A stretch of DNA of 29,958 nt from an uncultured Oscillospiraceae bacterium (GCA_900754965.1 CAAEEO010000038.1:1-29958), one strand, 5' to 3'. Shown: positions 13,549 to 23,010, numbered from the stretch's first letter. A program made the numbers and translations. Notes: generated by a model from the sequence alone, not told the origin.

Positions 13549-14145
13549 TCACCCTTTACGACCGGGGACACGGGGGGCGGGCGCCTCCAGGGTGACGAAT
13601 CGGCTGTTCATATCGAACAGATATTTTGCCATGGTGGAAATGGGCAGTGGGGCCGGACTGCACAGCCAGTCGTTGATGATGGCCTGAGAACCGGCCAGTA
13701 CATACCGGGCAAGCAGAGGTTCCGGCTGATCTGAAGGGAAACTTTCAGACACATTCCACCGCCGGGTGGTCATCAGATCGGAAAAGAGGAAGTCCATTTC
13801 CATGATCTTACAGTCTTGGGCTGTCAGCTGCATCAGCGCCCGGCAGGCGCTGGCGTGTTCCTGCAGCACGGTGAGCAGCGCGGTGTAGTATGCCAGACCA
13901 TCCACATGGTCGTATTGGGTCAGCACCTGCCGCACCTCGTCGTGCAGATCCTGGGTGATGGATTTGAGCAGGTCATAGATGTCCGTATAATTGGTATAGA
14001 AGGTGGTGCGGTTCACATCTGCCCGTTTGCAGATGTCTGTCACAGTCACTTTTTTCAAAGGCATCTGCTCCAGCAAATCCAGCAGCGCCTGGCGAATCAC
14101 CATACGGGAGTAGCTCTGTTTTCGGTTCATGGGTTTCGACTCCAT
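13549..14145 (-). CDS. TetR/AcrR-family transcriptional regulator
   Basis: Dimeric DNA-binding repressor of 198 residues. The N-terminal helix-turn-helix (about residues 14-58) reads VIRQALLDLLEQMPLKKVTVTDICKRADVNRTTFYTNY, a standard TetR pattern. The C-terminal ligand domain ends with a YVLAGSQAIINDWLCSPAPLPISTMAKYLF segment like that of the DhaS/TetR_C_8 group. Start at 14145, where AAGGAGG lies seven bases upstream; the frame extends to 14175 without support. Divergent from the CoA-transferase/MFS/SDR operon, which it probably controls. A perfect 15-bp palindrome overlaps its own -35 box, so autoregulation is likely. The ligand may be the operon's substrate or its CoA ester; this is inference. 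Confidence 0.9.
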   Translation of the reverse strand: MESKPMNRKQSYSRMVIRQALLDLLEQMPLKKVTVTDICKRADVNRTTFYTNYTDIYDLLKSITQDLHDEVRQVLTQYDHVDGLAYYTALLTVLQEHASACRALMQLTAQDCKIMEMDFLFSDLMTTRRWNVSESFPSDQPEPLLARYVLAGSQAIINDWLCSPAPLPISTMAKYLFDMNSRFVTLEAPAPRVPGRKG

Positions 14146-14197
14146 AACATCTCCTCCTTTTTGCAAAACAGACAAAAGACCGTTGCTTTGTAGGAAT

Positions 14198-14226
14198 AGT
14201 ATTGCACAGAACTCCTAAAAAATCAA
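14198..14226 (-). promoter_or_regulatory. Probable promoter of the TetR gene
   Basis: On the minus strand TTGATT (14221-14226) and AATACT (14198-14203) are 17 bases apart, with a TGC extension before the -10 box. The -35 box overlaps the palindrome at 14223-14237. Confidence 0.55.
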
Positions 14227-14237
14227 CAGTCTGTTGA
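14223..14237. promoter_or_regulatory. Candidate TetR operator
   Basis: TCAACAG-T-CTGTTGA is a perfect 15-bp palindrome overlapping the tetR -35 box. A related element (TGTTGAAA followed by an A-rich stretch and ACA) recurs at about 14307-14323, closer to the CoA-transferase promoter. The site fits a TetR dimer controlling both directions. Confidence 0.6.
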
Positions 14238-14340
14238 AATAAAAACAGAGATTCGTTATATCAATCACAAAAAGTTTGTCTTAAAAACAACAAAGTGTAG
14301 AAGATTGTTGAAAATAAAACAAGCTGAAAAGAACTGCTGA

Positions 14341-14369
14341 TTGCACAAAAAAACTTTGGCACATAGAAT
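14341..14369 (+). promoter_or_regulatory. Promoter of the CoA-transferase operon
   Basis: TTGCAC (14341-14346) and TAGAAT (14364-14369) are 17 bases apart, 60 bases before the ATG. The region upstream is AT-rich. Confidence 0.65.
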
Positions 14370-14429
14370 AGATTTATACGATTCAGAGAGGCGGAATACA
14401 GGCGAATATTTGGTGAAGGAGGTTCCGCG

Positions 14430-15731
14430 ATGATCAGGCTTCTCAAGGGGATGCGGGTGGTCGAACTCGCCAGTTATATGATGGGTCCCATTGCCGGCCG
14501 GGTGCTGGCTGATTGGGGCGCGGAAGTGATCAAAGTGGAACCGGTGCCGAAACAGACGGACGACCCCATGGACGGGGACGGGGATATGATCCGCGGAGCG
14601 GGAATGTCCCGGGGCATTGTCAACGGAGACCCCTGCGTCTGGCAGTTTGTCAACGGCAATAAGAAAAGCGTCTGTCTGGACACCCACACCCCGGAGGGGA
14701 AACAGACCATGGTGGATCTGTGCTTGAGCGCGGATGTGGTCATCAGCCACCTGCGGCATAAGGACGCAGTGAAACTGGGAGTGGATTACCAGAGCCTGTC
14801 CAAACGAAAGAAGAGTATCATCGTGGCCAGTACCAGCGGGTATGGTGTCACCGGCCGGGACGCGGACCGGGGCGGATTCGACGCCGTGGCATTTGCCGCC
14901 CGCAGCGGCATGATCATGGGAATGTCTCCCGGCGGAGAGCCGTTTGTGCCATATTATGGCATGGGAGATGTGACCTCCGGAACGTATCTGGCCGCAGCCA
15001 TCCTTGCAGCCTATGTGAACAAGTTAGAAACCGGAGAAGGGGAGGAGGTGGTCACCTCCCTGTACGGTTCCGCCATCTGGACGGCGGGCGTGCCGGTGAT
15101 GACGGCCCCTTATGGCGATCCCTATCCCACCTCCCGGAAGGAACAGCTGCCCACAGCCAATCCTTTCCGGTGTTCCGATGGGAAATGGATCTACATTATG
15201 GGCAATGTGTGGAGAACAGCCCTGGTGGGACTGTGTGAGACCATGGAGCTGCCGCCGGACGCCAAACAGCGCTGGCCCAGTTATTATCGGGCCATGCAGG
15301 ACAAGGAAGAATTGGTGGACCTGCTGGACCGGGAGTTTGCCAAGCATCCCCGGGACTACTGGCTGGAGAAACTGGCGGACACCAAAATCCCCTGCGATGT
15401 GCTGGCGGATTTTGAGGATGTCCAGAAAGACCCCCAGGCATGGGAAGGGGGATTTCTGTACCGATCCGATGTGGAAGGCTACAACACGGGCATTCCCCTG
15501 GCCCCCGGGCAGTTTACCAATGCGGGCAAGGGCGAAGTGAGAATGAATTATCCCGGAGACAGCACCGTGGAGGAACTGAAAAAAATCGGATACTCCGAAG
15601 AGCGTATCCAGTCCCTGCTGGACAGGGGCATCGCGGGACAGCTGGACCCGGAAACGTATGAATACGACCGGTTCAACATTGAGAAACCGGGCACGACATA
15701 TAATATGGTCACAGGAGGTGAAGCCATGTGA
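14430..15731 (+). CDS. Class III (CaiB/BaiF/FldA-type) CoA-transferase
   Basis: Moves CoA between carboxylic acids, 433 residues. Seen: the opening LLKGMRVVELASYMMGPIAGRVLADWGAEVIKVE, NKKSVCLD, DVVISHLRHKDAVKLGVDY, TSGYGVTGRDADRGGFDAVAFAARSGM, and GMGDVTSGTYLAAAI, where D180 is the expected nucleophile that carries the CoA ester. The ending, KKIGYSEERIQSLLDRGI, is typical of the family. Resemblance by eye is to anaerobe transferases for 2-hydroxyacids and aromatic hydroxyacids (FldA/HadA) and to bile-acid BaiF. A strong AAGGAGG site precedes the ATG. First gene of an operon with an MFS transporter and an SDR, divergent from a TetR gene: probably activates an imported acid. Its codons are CGG-rich, unlike the two genes after it. 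Substrate unknown. Confidence 0.93.
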   Translation: MIRLLKGMRVVELASYMMGPIAGRVLADWGAEVIKVEPVPKQTDDPMDGDGDMIRGAGMSRGIVNGDPCVWQFVNGNKKSVCLDTHTPEGKQTMVDLCLSADVVISHLRHKDAVKLGVDYQSLSKRKKSIIVASTSGYGVTGRDADRGGFDAVAFAARSGMIMGMSPGGEPFVPYYGMGDVTSGTYLAAAILAAYVNKLETGEGEEVVTSLYGSAIWTAGVPVMTAPYGDPYPTSRKEQLPTANPFRCSDGKWIYIMGNVWRTALVGLCETMELPPDAKQRWPSYYRAMQDKEELVDLLDREFAKHPRDYWLEKLADTKIPCDVLADFEDVQKDPQAWEGGFLYRSDVEGYNTGIPLAPGQFTNAGKGEVRMNYPGDSTVEELKKIGYSEERIQSLLDRGIAGQLDPETYEYDRFNIEKPGTTYNMVTGGEAM

Positions 15732-15818
15732 ATCCGGCCCCCGGCACCGGACAATGCCGGAGATAGGTATCTGTACGTTCCTGAAAGAGTGCAAATCCAA
15801 CAGAGAAGGAGAAAAAAC

Positions 15819-17087
15819 ATGGAAAAGAAACAATTTAAAGGTTGGGGCGTTTTGGCGGCAGCGTTTATCATGTCGTTTATCCCCACAGCCATCATGAGCA
15901 ACTGCTTTGCACTGTACATGAACCCCATCTGTGAGGATCTGGGATTCTCCAACGGCGCCTGGTCCATGGTGAGTATGATTGGCTCCATCACCAGCGCCAT
16001 TGGTGCCATGATCATTGCAGGATTTTATCAAAAAAAGAACATGAAACTGTTCATGATCATTTGCACCATCGGCACCTGTGCCTGCTTTGCCGTGGCCACC
16101 ATGTGCACCAAGATTTGGCAGATGTACCTGGTGTTCGGCATTGAGAATATTTTCATGTCCGGCCTGACCCAGCTGCCCATCTCCATGCTGGTCACCGCAT
16201 GGTTCGAGAGCAAGCGCTCCACCATGATGGCCATTGCCATGAGCGGCACCGGCGTAGGCGGCCTGCTGTGGTCTCCTGTGCTGACCCGGTTTATCGAGTC
16301 CTCTGCCACCGGCTGGAAGACTGCAATGCTGTTCTCCGCTGTTGTGGTTCTGGTCGTCATGATCGTGGTGGCTCTGTTCATGGTCAAGCGTTCTCCCCAG
16401 GAATACGGCACCGAGCCTTACCGCACCGGTGATGTGGACGAATCCGCTCCCACCGACGAGGGCTGGCTGGGCGTTTCCAAAAAGACGGCAACCCATTCCG
16501 GCGCATGGAAGTACATCATCGGCACCGTGCTGCTGGTTGGTACTCTGGCATCCGGCGTGACTACCCATATGCCCAACTTCATCGCCACCATCGCAGACCA
16601 GAAGATGGCAGGTTGGGTGCTGGCAGGCTATTCCGTGGTTTCCATTTTCGGTCAGCTGGGCGGCGGTATTCTGATGGATAAGATCGGCATCAAAAAGGCC
16701 ACCTTCATTGCGGCTGTCCTCACCTCTCTCGGTCTGCTGAGCCTGATTGGTGCAGCCACCATTACCCCCACGCTGGCATACGGCTACTGCATCTTCTTCG
16801 CCGCTGCCATGTTCCTGCCCAAAGTTCTGCCCGCTGTGCTGCTGTCCACCGTGTTCGGTACCCAGGATTATGCCGGTGTGTACGCACTGTCCAACATTTT
16901 CTTCCTGATCGGCGCAGCCCTCGGCTCCATCTTGACCTCTGTCCTGCAGGGTGTTCTGGGATACACCGGTGCTTGGGTTGCCTACATCGTGATCGTGTTC
17001 CTGATGTTCATCTTCGTTGCAGGCGCTATCAAGAACGGTCAGAAACTGAAAGAACAGTATCCCACCGGCGAAGTGGTGACGGAGTAA
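15819..17087 (+). CDS. Major facilitator superfamily (MFS) transporter
   Basis: Integral membrane carrier of 422 residues with about 12 hydrophobic segments and a central hydrophilic loop (about residues 200-235, PQEYGTEPYRTGDVDE). The general plan, including the loop after helix 2 (FYQKKNMKLFM), AWFESKRSTMMAIAMSGTGVGGLLWSP and GQLGGGILMDKIGIKKA after helix 8, fits the oxalate/formate antiporter-like and monocarboxylate-like MFS groups. A GAAGGAG site lies seven bases before the ATG; the frame's upstream residues lack one. It sits 87 bases after the CoA-transferase, with a small CCGGCA/TGCCGG hairpin (15741-15760) between them. Probably imports the acid that the transferase activates. Codon use is more biased than in the transferase, suggesting high expression. 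Confidence 0.92.
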   Translation: MEKKQFKGWGVLAAAFIMSFIPTAIMSNCFALYMNPICEDLGFSNGAWSMVSMIGSITSAIGAMIIAGFYQKKNMKLFMIICTIGTCACFAVATMCTKIWQMYLVFGIENIFMSGLTQLPISMLVTAWFESKRSTMMAIAMSGTGVGGLLWSPVLTRFIESSATGWKTAMLFSAVVVLVVMIVVALFMVKRSPQEYGTEPYRTGDVDESAPTDEGWLGVSKKTATHSGAWKYIIGTVLLVGTLASGVTTHMPNFIATIADQKMAGWVLAGYSVVSIFGQLGGGILMDKIGIKKATFIAAVLTSLGLLSLIGAATITPTLAYGYCIFFAAAMFLPKVLPAVLLSTVFGTQDYAGVYALSNIFFLIGAALGSILTSVLQGVLGYTGAWVAYIVIVFLMFIFVAGAIKNGQKLKEQYPTGEVVTE

Positions 17088-17129
17088 TCCTGATCGCCGG
17101 ATCATCGAGAAAAATAAAGGAGTTTCAAT

Positions 17130-17903
17130 ATGGATCTTACTGCTGAACTGAAAGACAAAGTTGTGGTCGTATCCGGCGGCAGCCGGGGTATCGGATTTGC
17201 CACTGTAAAAAAATTCCTGTCCTATGGGGCAAAAGTCTGTTTCCTGAGCCATTATGAAGAGACCGGTGCCAAGGCGCTGGCAGAGCTGAAGGAAATCAAC
17301 CCCGATTATCCCGTCATGACCTTCCACCCGGACCTGTGCAGCTTTGAGGAAGTGTCCGCCATGTTCCAGGAAGTGGTCTCCGCTTGGGGCCCGGTGGATA
17401 TCCTGGTGAACAATGCCGGCACGGACAGCGGAAAGTTCCTGCACCGCCTGACCATGGAAGACTGGAAAGAGGTCATGGATGTGAACATCAATGCCATGTT
17501 CGTCATGTGTAAATTCGGCGTGAAGAGCATGGACCGGAAGAAAGGCGGCGCTATCGTCAATACGGCCTCCGTGGCCGGCGTGTATGGCACGGCTATGGGC
17601 CTGCCGTACCCCGTGAGTAAGGCAGGGGTCATCGGACTGACCAAGTCTCTGGCCAATGAGCTGTCTCCCTTCCGCATCCGGGTCAATGCCATTGCCCCCG
17701 GTGTGATTGCCACGGACATGGTGGCCGGTCTGAACGACCTGGCGAAAAACTCCATCGAGGGGAGCATCCCCTACAAGCGGATGGGCGATCCGGAGGAAGT
17801 GGCCAATCTGATCACTTTCCTGGCATCCGATGCCGCCGGATATATTACTGGTCAGACCATCGGGATCGACGCCGGTTACCGCCCCCAAGTGGTGGTCGCC
17901 TGA
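17130..17903 (+). CDS. Short-chain dehydrogenase/reductase (BaiA/FabG-like)
   Basis: NAD(P)-dependent oxidoreductase of 257 residues. Classical SDR motifs are VVVSGGSRGIGFA (glycine motif, residues 16-22), NNAGTDS (94-100), and the catalytic S147, Y160 and K164 in NTASVAG...LPYPVSKAG, then AIAPGVIATDM. The ending TIGIDAGYRP resembles the TVSVDGAYRP end of bile-acid 3-alpha-hydroxysteroid dehydrogenases (BaiA); whole-protein similarity is that of a general BaiA/FabG-type SDR, so a steroid substrate is only one option. An AAAGGAG site lies seven bases before the ATG. Third gene of the CoA-transferase/MFS operon, ending at a terminator. It probably oxidises or reduces a hydroxyl or keto group on the activated substrate. 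Confidence 0.93.
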   Translation: MDLTAELKDKVVVVSGGSRGIGFATVKKFLSYGAKVCFLSHYEETGAKALAELKEINPDYPVMTFHPDLCSFEEVSAMFQEVVSAWGPVDILVNNAGTDSGKFLHRLTMEDWKEVMDVNINAMFVMCKFGVKSMDRKKGGAIVNTASVAGVYGTAMGLPYPVSKAGVIGLTKSLANELSPFRIRVNAIAPGVIATDMVAGLNDLAKNSIEGSIPYKRMGDPEEVANLITFLASDAAGYITGQTIGIDAGYRPQVVVA

Positions 17904-17929
17904 TCTCCTTGAGTCATAAACGTACGGAT

Positions 17930-17965
17930 AGGGGCTGCGTTTCGGCGCAGCCTCTGCCGTTTTTG
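17930..17965 (+). terminator. Terminator of the CoA-transferase/MFS/SDR operon
   Basis: AGGGGCTGCG (17930-17939) pairs with CGCAGCCTCT (17946-17955, one G-T pair), then GCCG and a T run. Confidence 0.75.
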
Positions 17966-17975
17966 GGGAAAATTG

Positions 17976-18017
17976 TGCCGCCTGCCGCCCACTGGGCCGG
18001 GGGCGGTATTTTTTTGC
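17976..18017 (+). terminator. Second terminator before the heat-shock cluster
   Basis: A GC-rich structure, GCCGCC with GGGCGGT and an inner GCCC/GGGC stem, is followed by seven T residues. It probably insulates the CIRCE-controlled promoter from read-through. Confidence 0.65.
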
Positions 18018-18075
18018 CCTGGACTGCGGTCACAGATTTTTTCAGGATTGTTCACAAATTGGTTGCATATATCTA

Positions 18076-18104
18076 TTGACAAAGTACCAAATTAAGAGTA
18101 TATT
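18076..18104 (+). promoter_or_regulatory. Sigma-A promoter of the hrcA operon
   Basis: TTGACA (18076-18081) and TATATT (18099-18104) have a 17-base spacer. The -10 box touches the CIRCE element, so HrcA binding blocks the start site. Confidence 0.92.
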
Positions 18105-18129
18105 AGCACTCGAAAGCAAAGAGTGCCAG
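18103..18129 (+). promoter_or_regulatory. CIRCE element (HrcA operator)
   Basis: TTAGCACTC, a 9-base spacer, then GAGTGCCAG. The left arm matches the CIRCE consensus fully; the right arm differs at two positions from GAGTGCTAA. Position right after the -10 box is standard. Confidence 0.93.
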
Positions 18130-18153
18130 CACTGCTGATGCAGAGAGTGCCAA
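18126..18153 (+). promoter_or_regulatory. Second, degenerate CIRCE-like element overlapping the first
   Basis: CCAGCACTG (18126-18134), a 10-base spacer, then GAGTGCCAA (18145-18153, one mismatch to the right-arm consensus). Its left arm shares CCAG with the right arm of the first CIRCE, giving two interlocked HrcA sites in the leader. The second one could have lower affinity. Confidence 0.5.
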
Positions 18154-18187
18154 AGGCAGAAGAAAGCAGCTTGGATGAGGATAGACC

Positions 18188-19267
18188 ATGGAGATCAGCG
18201 AGCGGAAAAAGAAAATATTGGCTGCCGTCATTGAGGAATATATCGAGACGGCAGAGCCTGTGGGCAGCAAGCTCCTGGCGGAAAAGGCCGGACTGGGCTG
18301 CTCGGCAGCCACCATCCGCAACGAGTTGGCGGAGCTGTCTGCCATGGGGTATCTGGAACAGCCTCACACTTCGGCGGGGCGCATCCCCACGGTGTATGGG
18401 TATCGGCTGTATGTTAATGAACTGATGGAGCGCCAGCGGCTGAGCGATGAGGAAAGCGACCGGCTGAACCGGGAACTGACCCAGCGGCTGAGTGAGCTGG
18501 ATGATCTCCGGGCGGATATCGGCCAGTTCGCCGCCCAGGAAATGGATTTGCCGGCCCTGACCATTCTGATGCCCAAGACCGTGACCATCACCCGGTTTGA
18601 TTTCATCTATGTGGACGCCAATACCTTTATTATGGTGCTGCTGCTGTCCAATAACACGGTGAAAAACAAATTGGTGCATCTGCCGGTGTCTGTGGAACAG
18701 AGCCGGATCGAAAAGCTTTCCACATTGTGCAACGCCAACTTTACGGGACTGCAAAGCGCAGAAATCACCCCGGTGCGGATCTCCGCAGCGGAGCGGGCGC
18801 TGGACGACGGCATGGGCCTGACGGCCGTGGCTGCCTCCTTCGCCATTGAAACGCTGGAGCAGGCTTCCCGCCCGGAGGCGGCGGTGGCCGGACAGAACCG
18901 GCTGCTCCACCATCCGGAATTCCAGGACCCGGAAAAGGCCCAGTCCCTGATGAGTTATCTGGCGCAGACCCCGGAGGAACTGCCGGAGTTTATGGGAGAA
19001 GAGCCGGGGGTACGGGTGTTCATCGGACCGGAAAATGTGTCCGAGGCACTGAAGGACTCCAGTGTGGTCCTGGCAACCTACGATGCCGGCGGCGGAGTCC
19101 GGGGCGTGGTAGGCGTTGTCGGCCCCACCCGAATGGATTACGCCATGGTGGCAGAAAAAATGCAGTTAATCGCCCAGACCATTTCCTGGTCATTGACCGG
19201 CGGCAAGCGGCCGCCCTTGGGCATGGATACAAAACTGATGATCAGAGGAGATGACACCGGTGAGTAA
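18188..19267 (+). CDS. hrcA: Heat-inducible transcription repressor HrcA
   Basis: Repressor of the class I heat-shock genes, 359 residues; it binds CIRCE and is kept active by GroEL in studied Firmicutes. The N-terminal winged helix shows the HrcA pattern ERKKKILAAVIEEYIETAEPVGSKLLAEK-GLGCSAATIRNELAELSAMGYLEQPHTSAGRIPT. Further family landmarks are VHLPVSVEQSRIEKL, VFIGPEN, and the C-terminal GGGVRGVVGVVGPTRMDY. The length is normal (Bacillus HrcA is about 343). The start has GAGG seven bases upstream. First gene of hrcA-grpE-dnaK, directly behind its own operator, so autoregulated. Its stop overlaps the grpE start. Confidence 0.97.
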   Translation: MEISERKKKILAAVIEEYIETAEPVGSKLLAEKAGLGCSAATIRNELAELSAMGYLEQPHTSAGRIPTVYGYRLYVNELMERQRLSDEESDRLNRELTQRLSELDDLRADIGQFAAQEMDLPALTILMPKTVTITRFDFIYVDANTFIMVLLLSNNTVKNKLVHLPVSVEQSRIEKLSTLCNANFTGLQSAEITPVRISAAERALDDGMGLTAVAASFAIETLEQASRPEAAVAGQNRLLHHPEFQDPEKAQSLMSYLAQTPEELPEFMGEEPGVRVFIGPENVSEALKDSSVVLATYDAGGGVRGVVGVVGPTRMDYAMVAEKMQLIAQTISWSLTGGKRPPLGMDTKLMIRGDDTGE

Positions 19268-19796
19268 GAAGAAACACGAGCAGGACCCGGAAAAGGAACT
19301 GCCCATGGAGGAACAGACAGAACGGACCGCCCAGCAGGAACAGACGGCACAGACTGAGGCGCCTCAGGCCGATGACAGCCAGGCCCTGAAAGCGGCGGAA
19401 GAACGATATATGCGCCTGGCTGCGGAATATGACAACTTCCGCAAGCGCAGCGCCCGGGAGCGGGATGCGATCTTCGCAGATGTCCGGGCGGATACGGTGG
19501 TGAAATTCCTTCCCGTGTATGACAATTTGCTCCGGGCTGTGGCCATGACCCCCGAAGGGGACCCGGGCAGAAAAGGGGTGGAAATGACCCTGGCACAGTT
19601 TGAAACGGTGCTGACCAAATTGGGCGTGACCCCCATCCCCGCATTGGGCGAGACCTTTGACCCCACCATCCACAACGCCGTGATGCACACGGAGGACCCG
19701 GAACTGGGCGAGAGCATTGTGGTGGAAGAATTCGAAAAGGGATTCAAAATGGGCGAAAAAGTGATCCGGTTCAGCGTGGTCAAAGTGGCCAACTAA
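19260..19796 (+). CDS. grpE: Nucleotide exchange factor GrpE
   Basis: Co-chaperone that releases ADP from DnaK, 178 residues. A charged, Glu/Gln-rich N-terminal tail (about 1-40) leads into the long helix and the dimer core: YMRLAAEYDNFRKRSARERD, FLPVYDNLLRAVA, FETVLTKLGVTPI, GETFDPTIHNAVMH and FEKGFKMGEKVIRFSVVKVAN. The start is set at a GTG (19260), nine bases after AGAGGAG; an in-frame ATG at 19251 touches that ribosome site and is less likely. Either way it overlaps the last codons of hrcA. Translationally coupled to hrcA and followed after 89 bases by dnaK, with a small GCCCC/GGGGC hairpin (19813-19826) in between, perhaps an mRNA processing or stability element. Confidence 0.96.
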   Translation: MSKKKHEQDPEKELPMEEQTERTAQQEQTAQTEAPQADDSQALKAAEERYMRLAAEYDNFRKRSARERDAIFADVRADTVVKFLPVYDNLLRAVAMTPEGDPGRKGVEMTLAQFETVLTKLGVTPIPALGETFDPTIHNAVMHTEDPELGESIVVEEFEKGFKMGEKVIRFSVVKVAN

Positions 19797-19885
19797 ACGA
19801 AAAGATTCCACAGCCCCTTACGGGGCGCAGTGATTCATTCATACGATATTGTAATTGTAAAGGGATATCTCAGGAGGTATAGATC

Positions 19886-21730
<1,845 letters not shown>

Positions 21731-21794
21731 AACAGAATGCTGCACCAACAGGTGCGGACTTCTCAAAAAAGTGGGAAACCCTTTTTTGACCAAC

Positions 21795-21825
21795 AAAGGA
21801 GGTCTTTTCAAGACCTCCTTGTTTA
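21795..21825 (+). terminator. Hairpin between dnaK and dnaJ
   Basis: AAGGAGGTCTT (21796-21806) and AAGACCTCCTT (21810-21820) form a perfect 11-bp stem with a 3-base loop, followed by a short GTTTA. The T run is weak, so it may only partly stop transcription between dnaK and dnaJ. Confidence 0.7.
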
Positions 21826-21834
21826 TGATATAAT
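21805..21834 (+). promoter_or_regulatory. Probable separate promoter of dnaJ
   Basis: A perfect TATAAT (21829-21834) with a TGA extension lies 27 bases before the dnaJ ATG. The best -35 match (TTTTCA, 21805-21810, 18-base spacer) falls inside the hairpin stem. No CIRCE element is next to it. Confidence 0.6.
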
Positions 21835-21861
21835 ACTCCGGCATTGGAGAGTGACGAGATT

Positions 21862-23007
21862 ATGGCAGAGAAACGAGATTATTATGAGGTCCTGGGCGTG
21901 CAAAAAGGCGCCGGGGACGATGAGATCAAAAAAGCATACCGAAAGCTGGCGAAACAGTACCACCCGGATCTGCATCCCGGCGACAAAGAGGCGGAGGCCA
22001 AGTTCAAAGAGATCAATGAAGCCTATGAGATCTTATCCGACCCGGATAAGCGGGCCAAATACGACCAGTACGGTTTCGCGGCCTTTGATCCCAATGCCGG
22101 ATTTGACGGCGGATTCGGCGGCTTTGACGATTTGGGCGATATTCTGGGCTCCATCTTCGGCGGCGGATTCGGCGGTTTTGGCGGATTCGGCGGCGGCTTT
22201 GGCGGCGGTCAGCAGCGGCGCACCGGCCCCCGGAAAGGGGAAAACCTGCGGGTTAATCTGACACTGGATTTTGAAGAGGCCGTATTCGGCTGCAAGAAAG
22301 AGATCCCGGTGAACATGGTAGAAACCTGCCCGGATTGTCAGGGTTCCGGCTGTGCAGCCGGTACCACGCCGGAGACCTGTCCGGAGTGCGGCGGCCGGGG
22401 CAGCGTGGTTCGCACCCAGCGCACCGCCATGGGCATGATGCAGTCCACCAGTCAGTGCCCCCGCTGCAATGGCCGGGGCAAGATTATCCACACCCCCTGC
22501 GCCACCTGTAAGGGCAACGGCCGGGTGCGGAAACAGAAAAAGGTCAGCGTGACCATTCCGGCAGGCATCGACAACGGTCAGACCGTGTCCCTGCGGGGCC
22601 TGGGCAACGAGGGCGTCAACGGCGGCCCGGCGGGAGATCTGCTGGTGACGGTGACGGTCCGTGCCCATCCGCTGTTCGAGCGGGACGGCAGTTCCATTCT
22701 GCTGGATTTGCCCATTTCCTTCGCCCAGGCGACCCTCGGCGCGGAAGTGACCATTCCCACCCTGACGGGCAAGGTCAATCTGACCATTCCCGAGGGAACG
22801 GATACCGGCACGGTGTTCCGGCTCAAAGGCAAGGGCGTGCCCTATCTCAAGGGCAGCGGCAGCGGCGACCAGTTTGTGACGGTCACGGTGTCCACCCCGA
22901 AAAATCTGAGCGAGCATCAGAAAGAGGCGCTGCGGAAGTTTGCCGAGGCCATGGAAGAGCCGGTCCCTACGGAAAAAAAGCGGGGATTCGGGAAGAAGAA
23001 AAAATAA
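21862..23007 (+). CDS. dnaJ: Chaperone protein DnaJ (Hsp40, type I)
   Basis: Co-chaperone that stimulates the DnaK ATPase, 381 residues. The J domain is residues 5-69 with HPD at 34-36; a Gly/Phe-rich region spans about 75-118; the zinc domain has four CxxCxGxG units (cysteines 156/159, 173/176, 199/202, 213/216); two beta-rich substrate domains follow, with a basic Lys-rich tail. The ATG at 21862 starts MAEKRDYYEVLG, the family's usual beginning; a TTG six codons earlier is rejected. The ribosome site is modest (GGAG about 12 bases away). It has its own likely promoter, so it may be expressed partly apart from dnaK. Confidence 0.98.
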   Translation: MAEKRDYYEVLGVQKGAGDDEIKKAYRKLAKQYHPDLHPGDKEAEAKFKEINEAYEILSDPDKRAKYDQYGFAAFDPNAGFDGGFGGFDDLGDILGSIFGGGFGGFGGFGGGFGGGQQRRTGPRKGENLRVNLTLDFEEAVFGCKKEIPVNMVETCPDCQGSGCAAGTTPETCPECGGRGSVVRTQRTAMGMMQSTSQCPRCNGRGKIIHTPCATCKGNGRVRKQKKVSVTIPAGIDNGQTVSLRGLGNEGVNGGPAGDLLVTVTVRAHPLFERDGSSILLDLPISFAQATLGAEVTIPTLTGKVNLTIPEGTDTGTVFRLKGKGVPYLKGSGSGDQFVTVTVSTPKNLSEHQKEALRKFAEAMEEPVPTEKKRGFGKKKK

Positions 23008-23010
23008 AGA

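Noticed and set aside
15024..17888. A 954-codon open frame on the minus strand opposite the CoA-transferase, MFS and SDR genes
   Set aside because: It spans three well-supported plus-strand genes and their gaps, its translation is His/Gly/Gln-rich with no domain, and it has no ribosome site. It results from codon bias of the sense genes.
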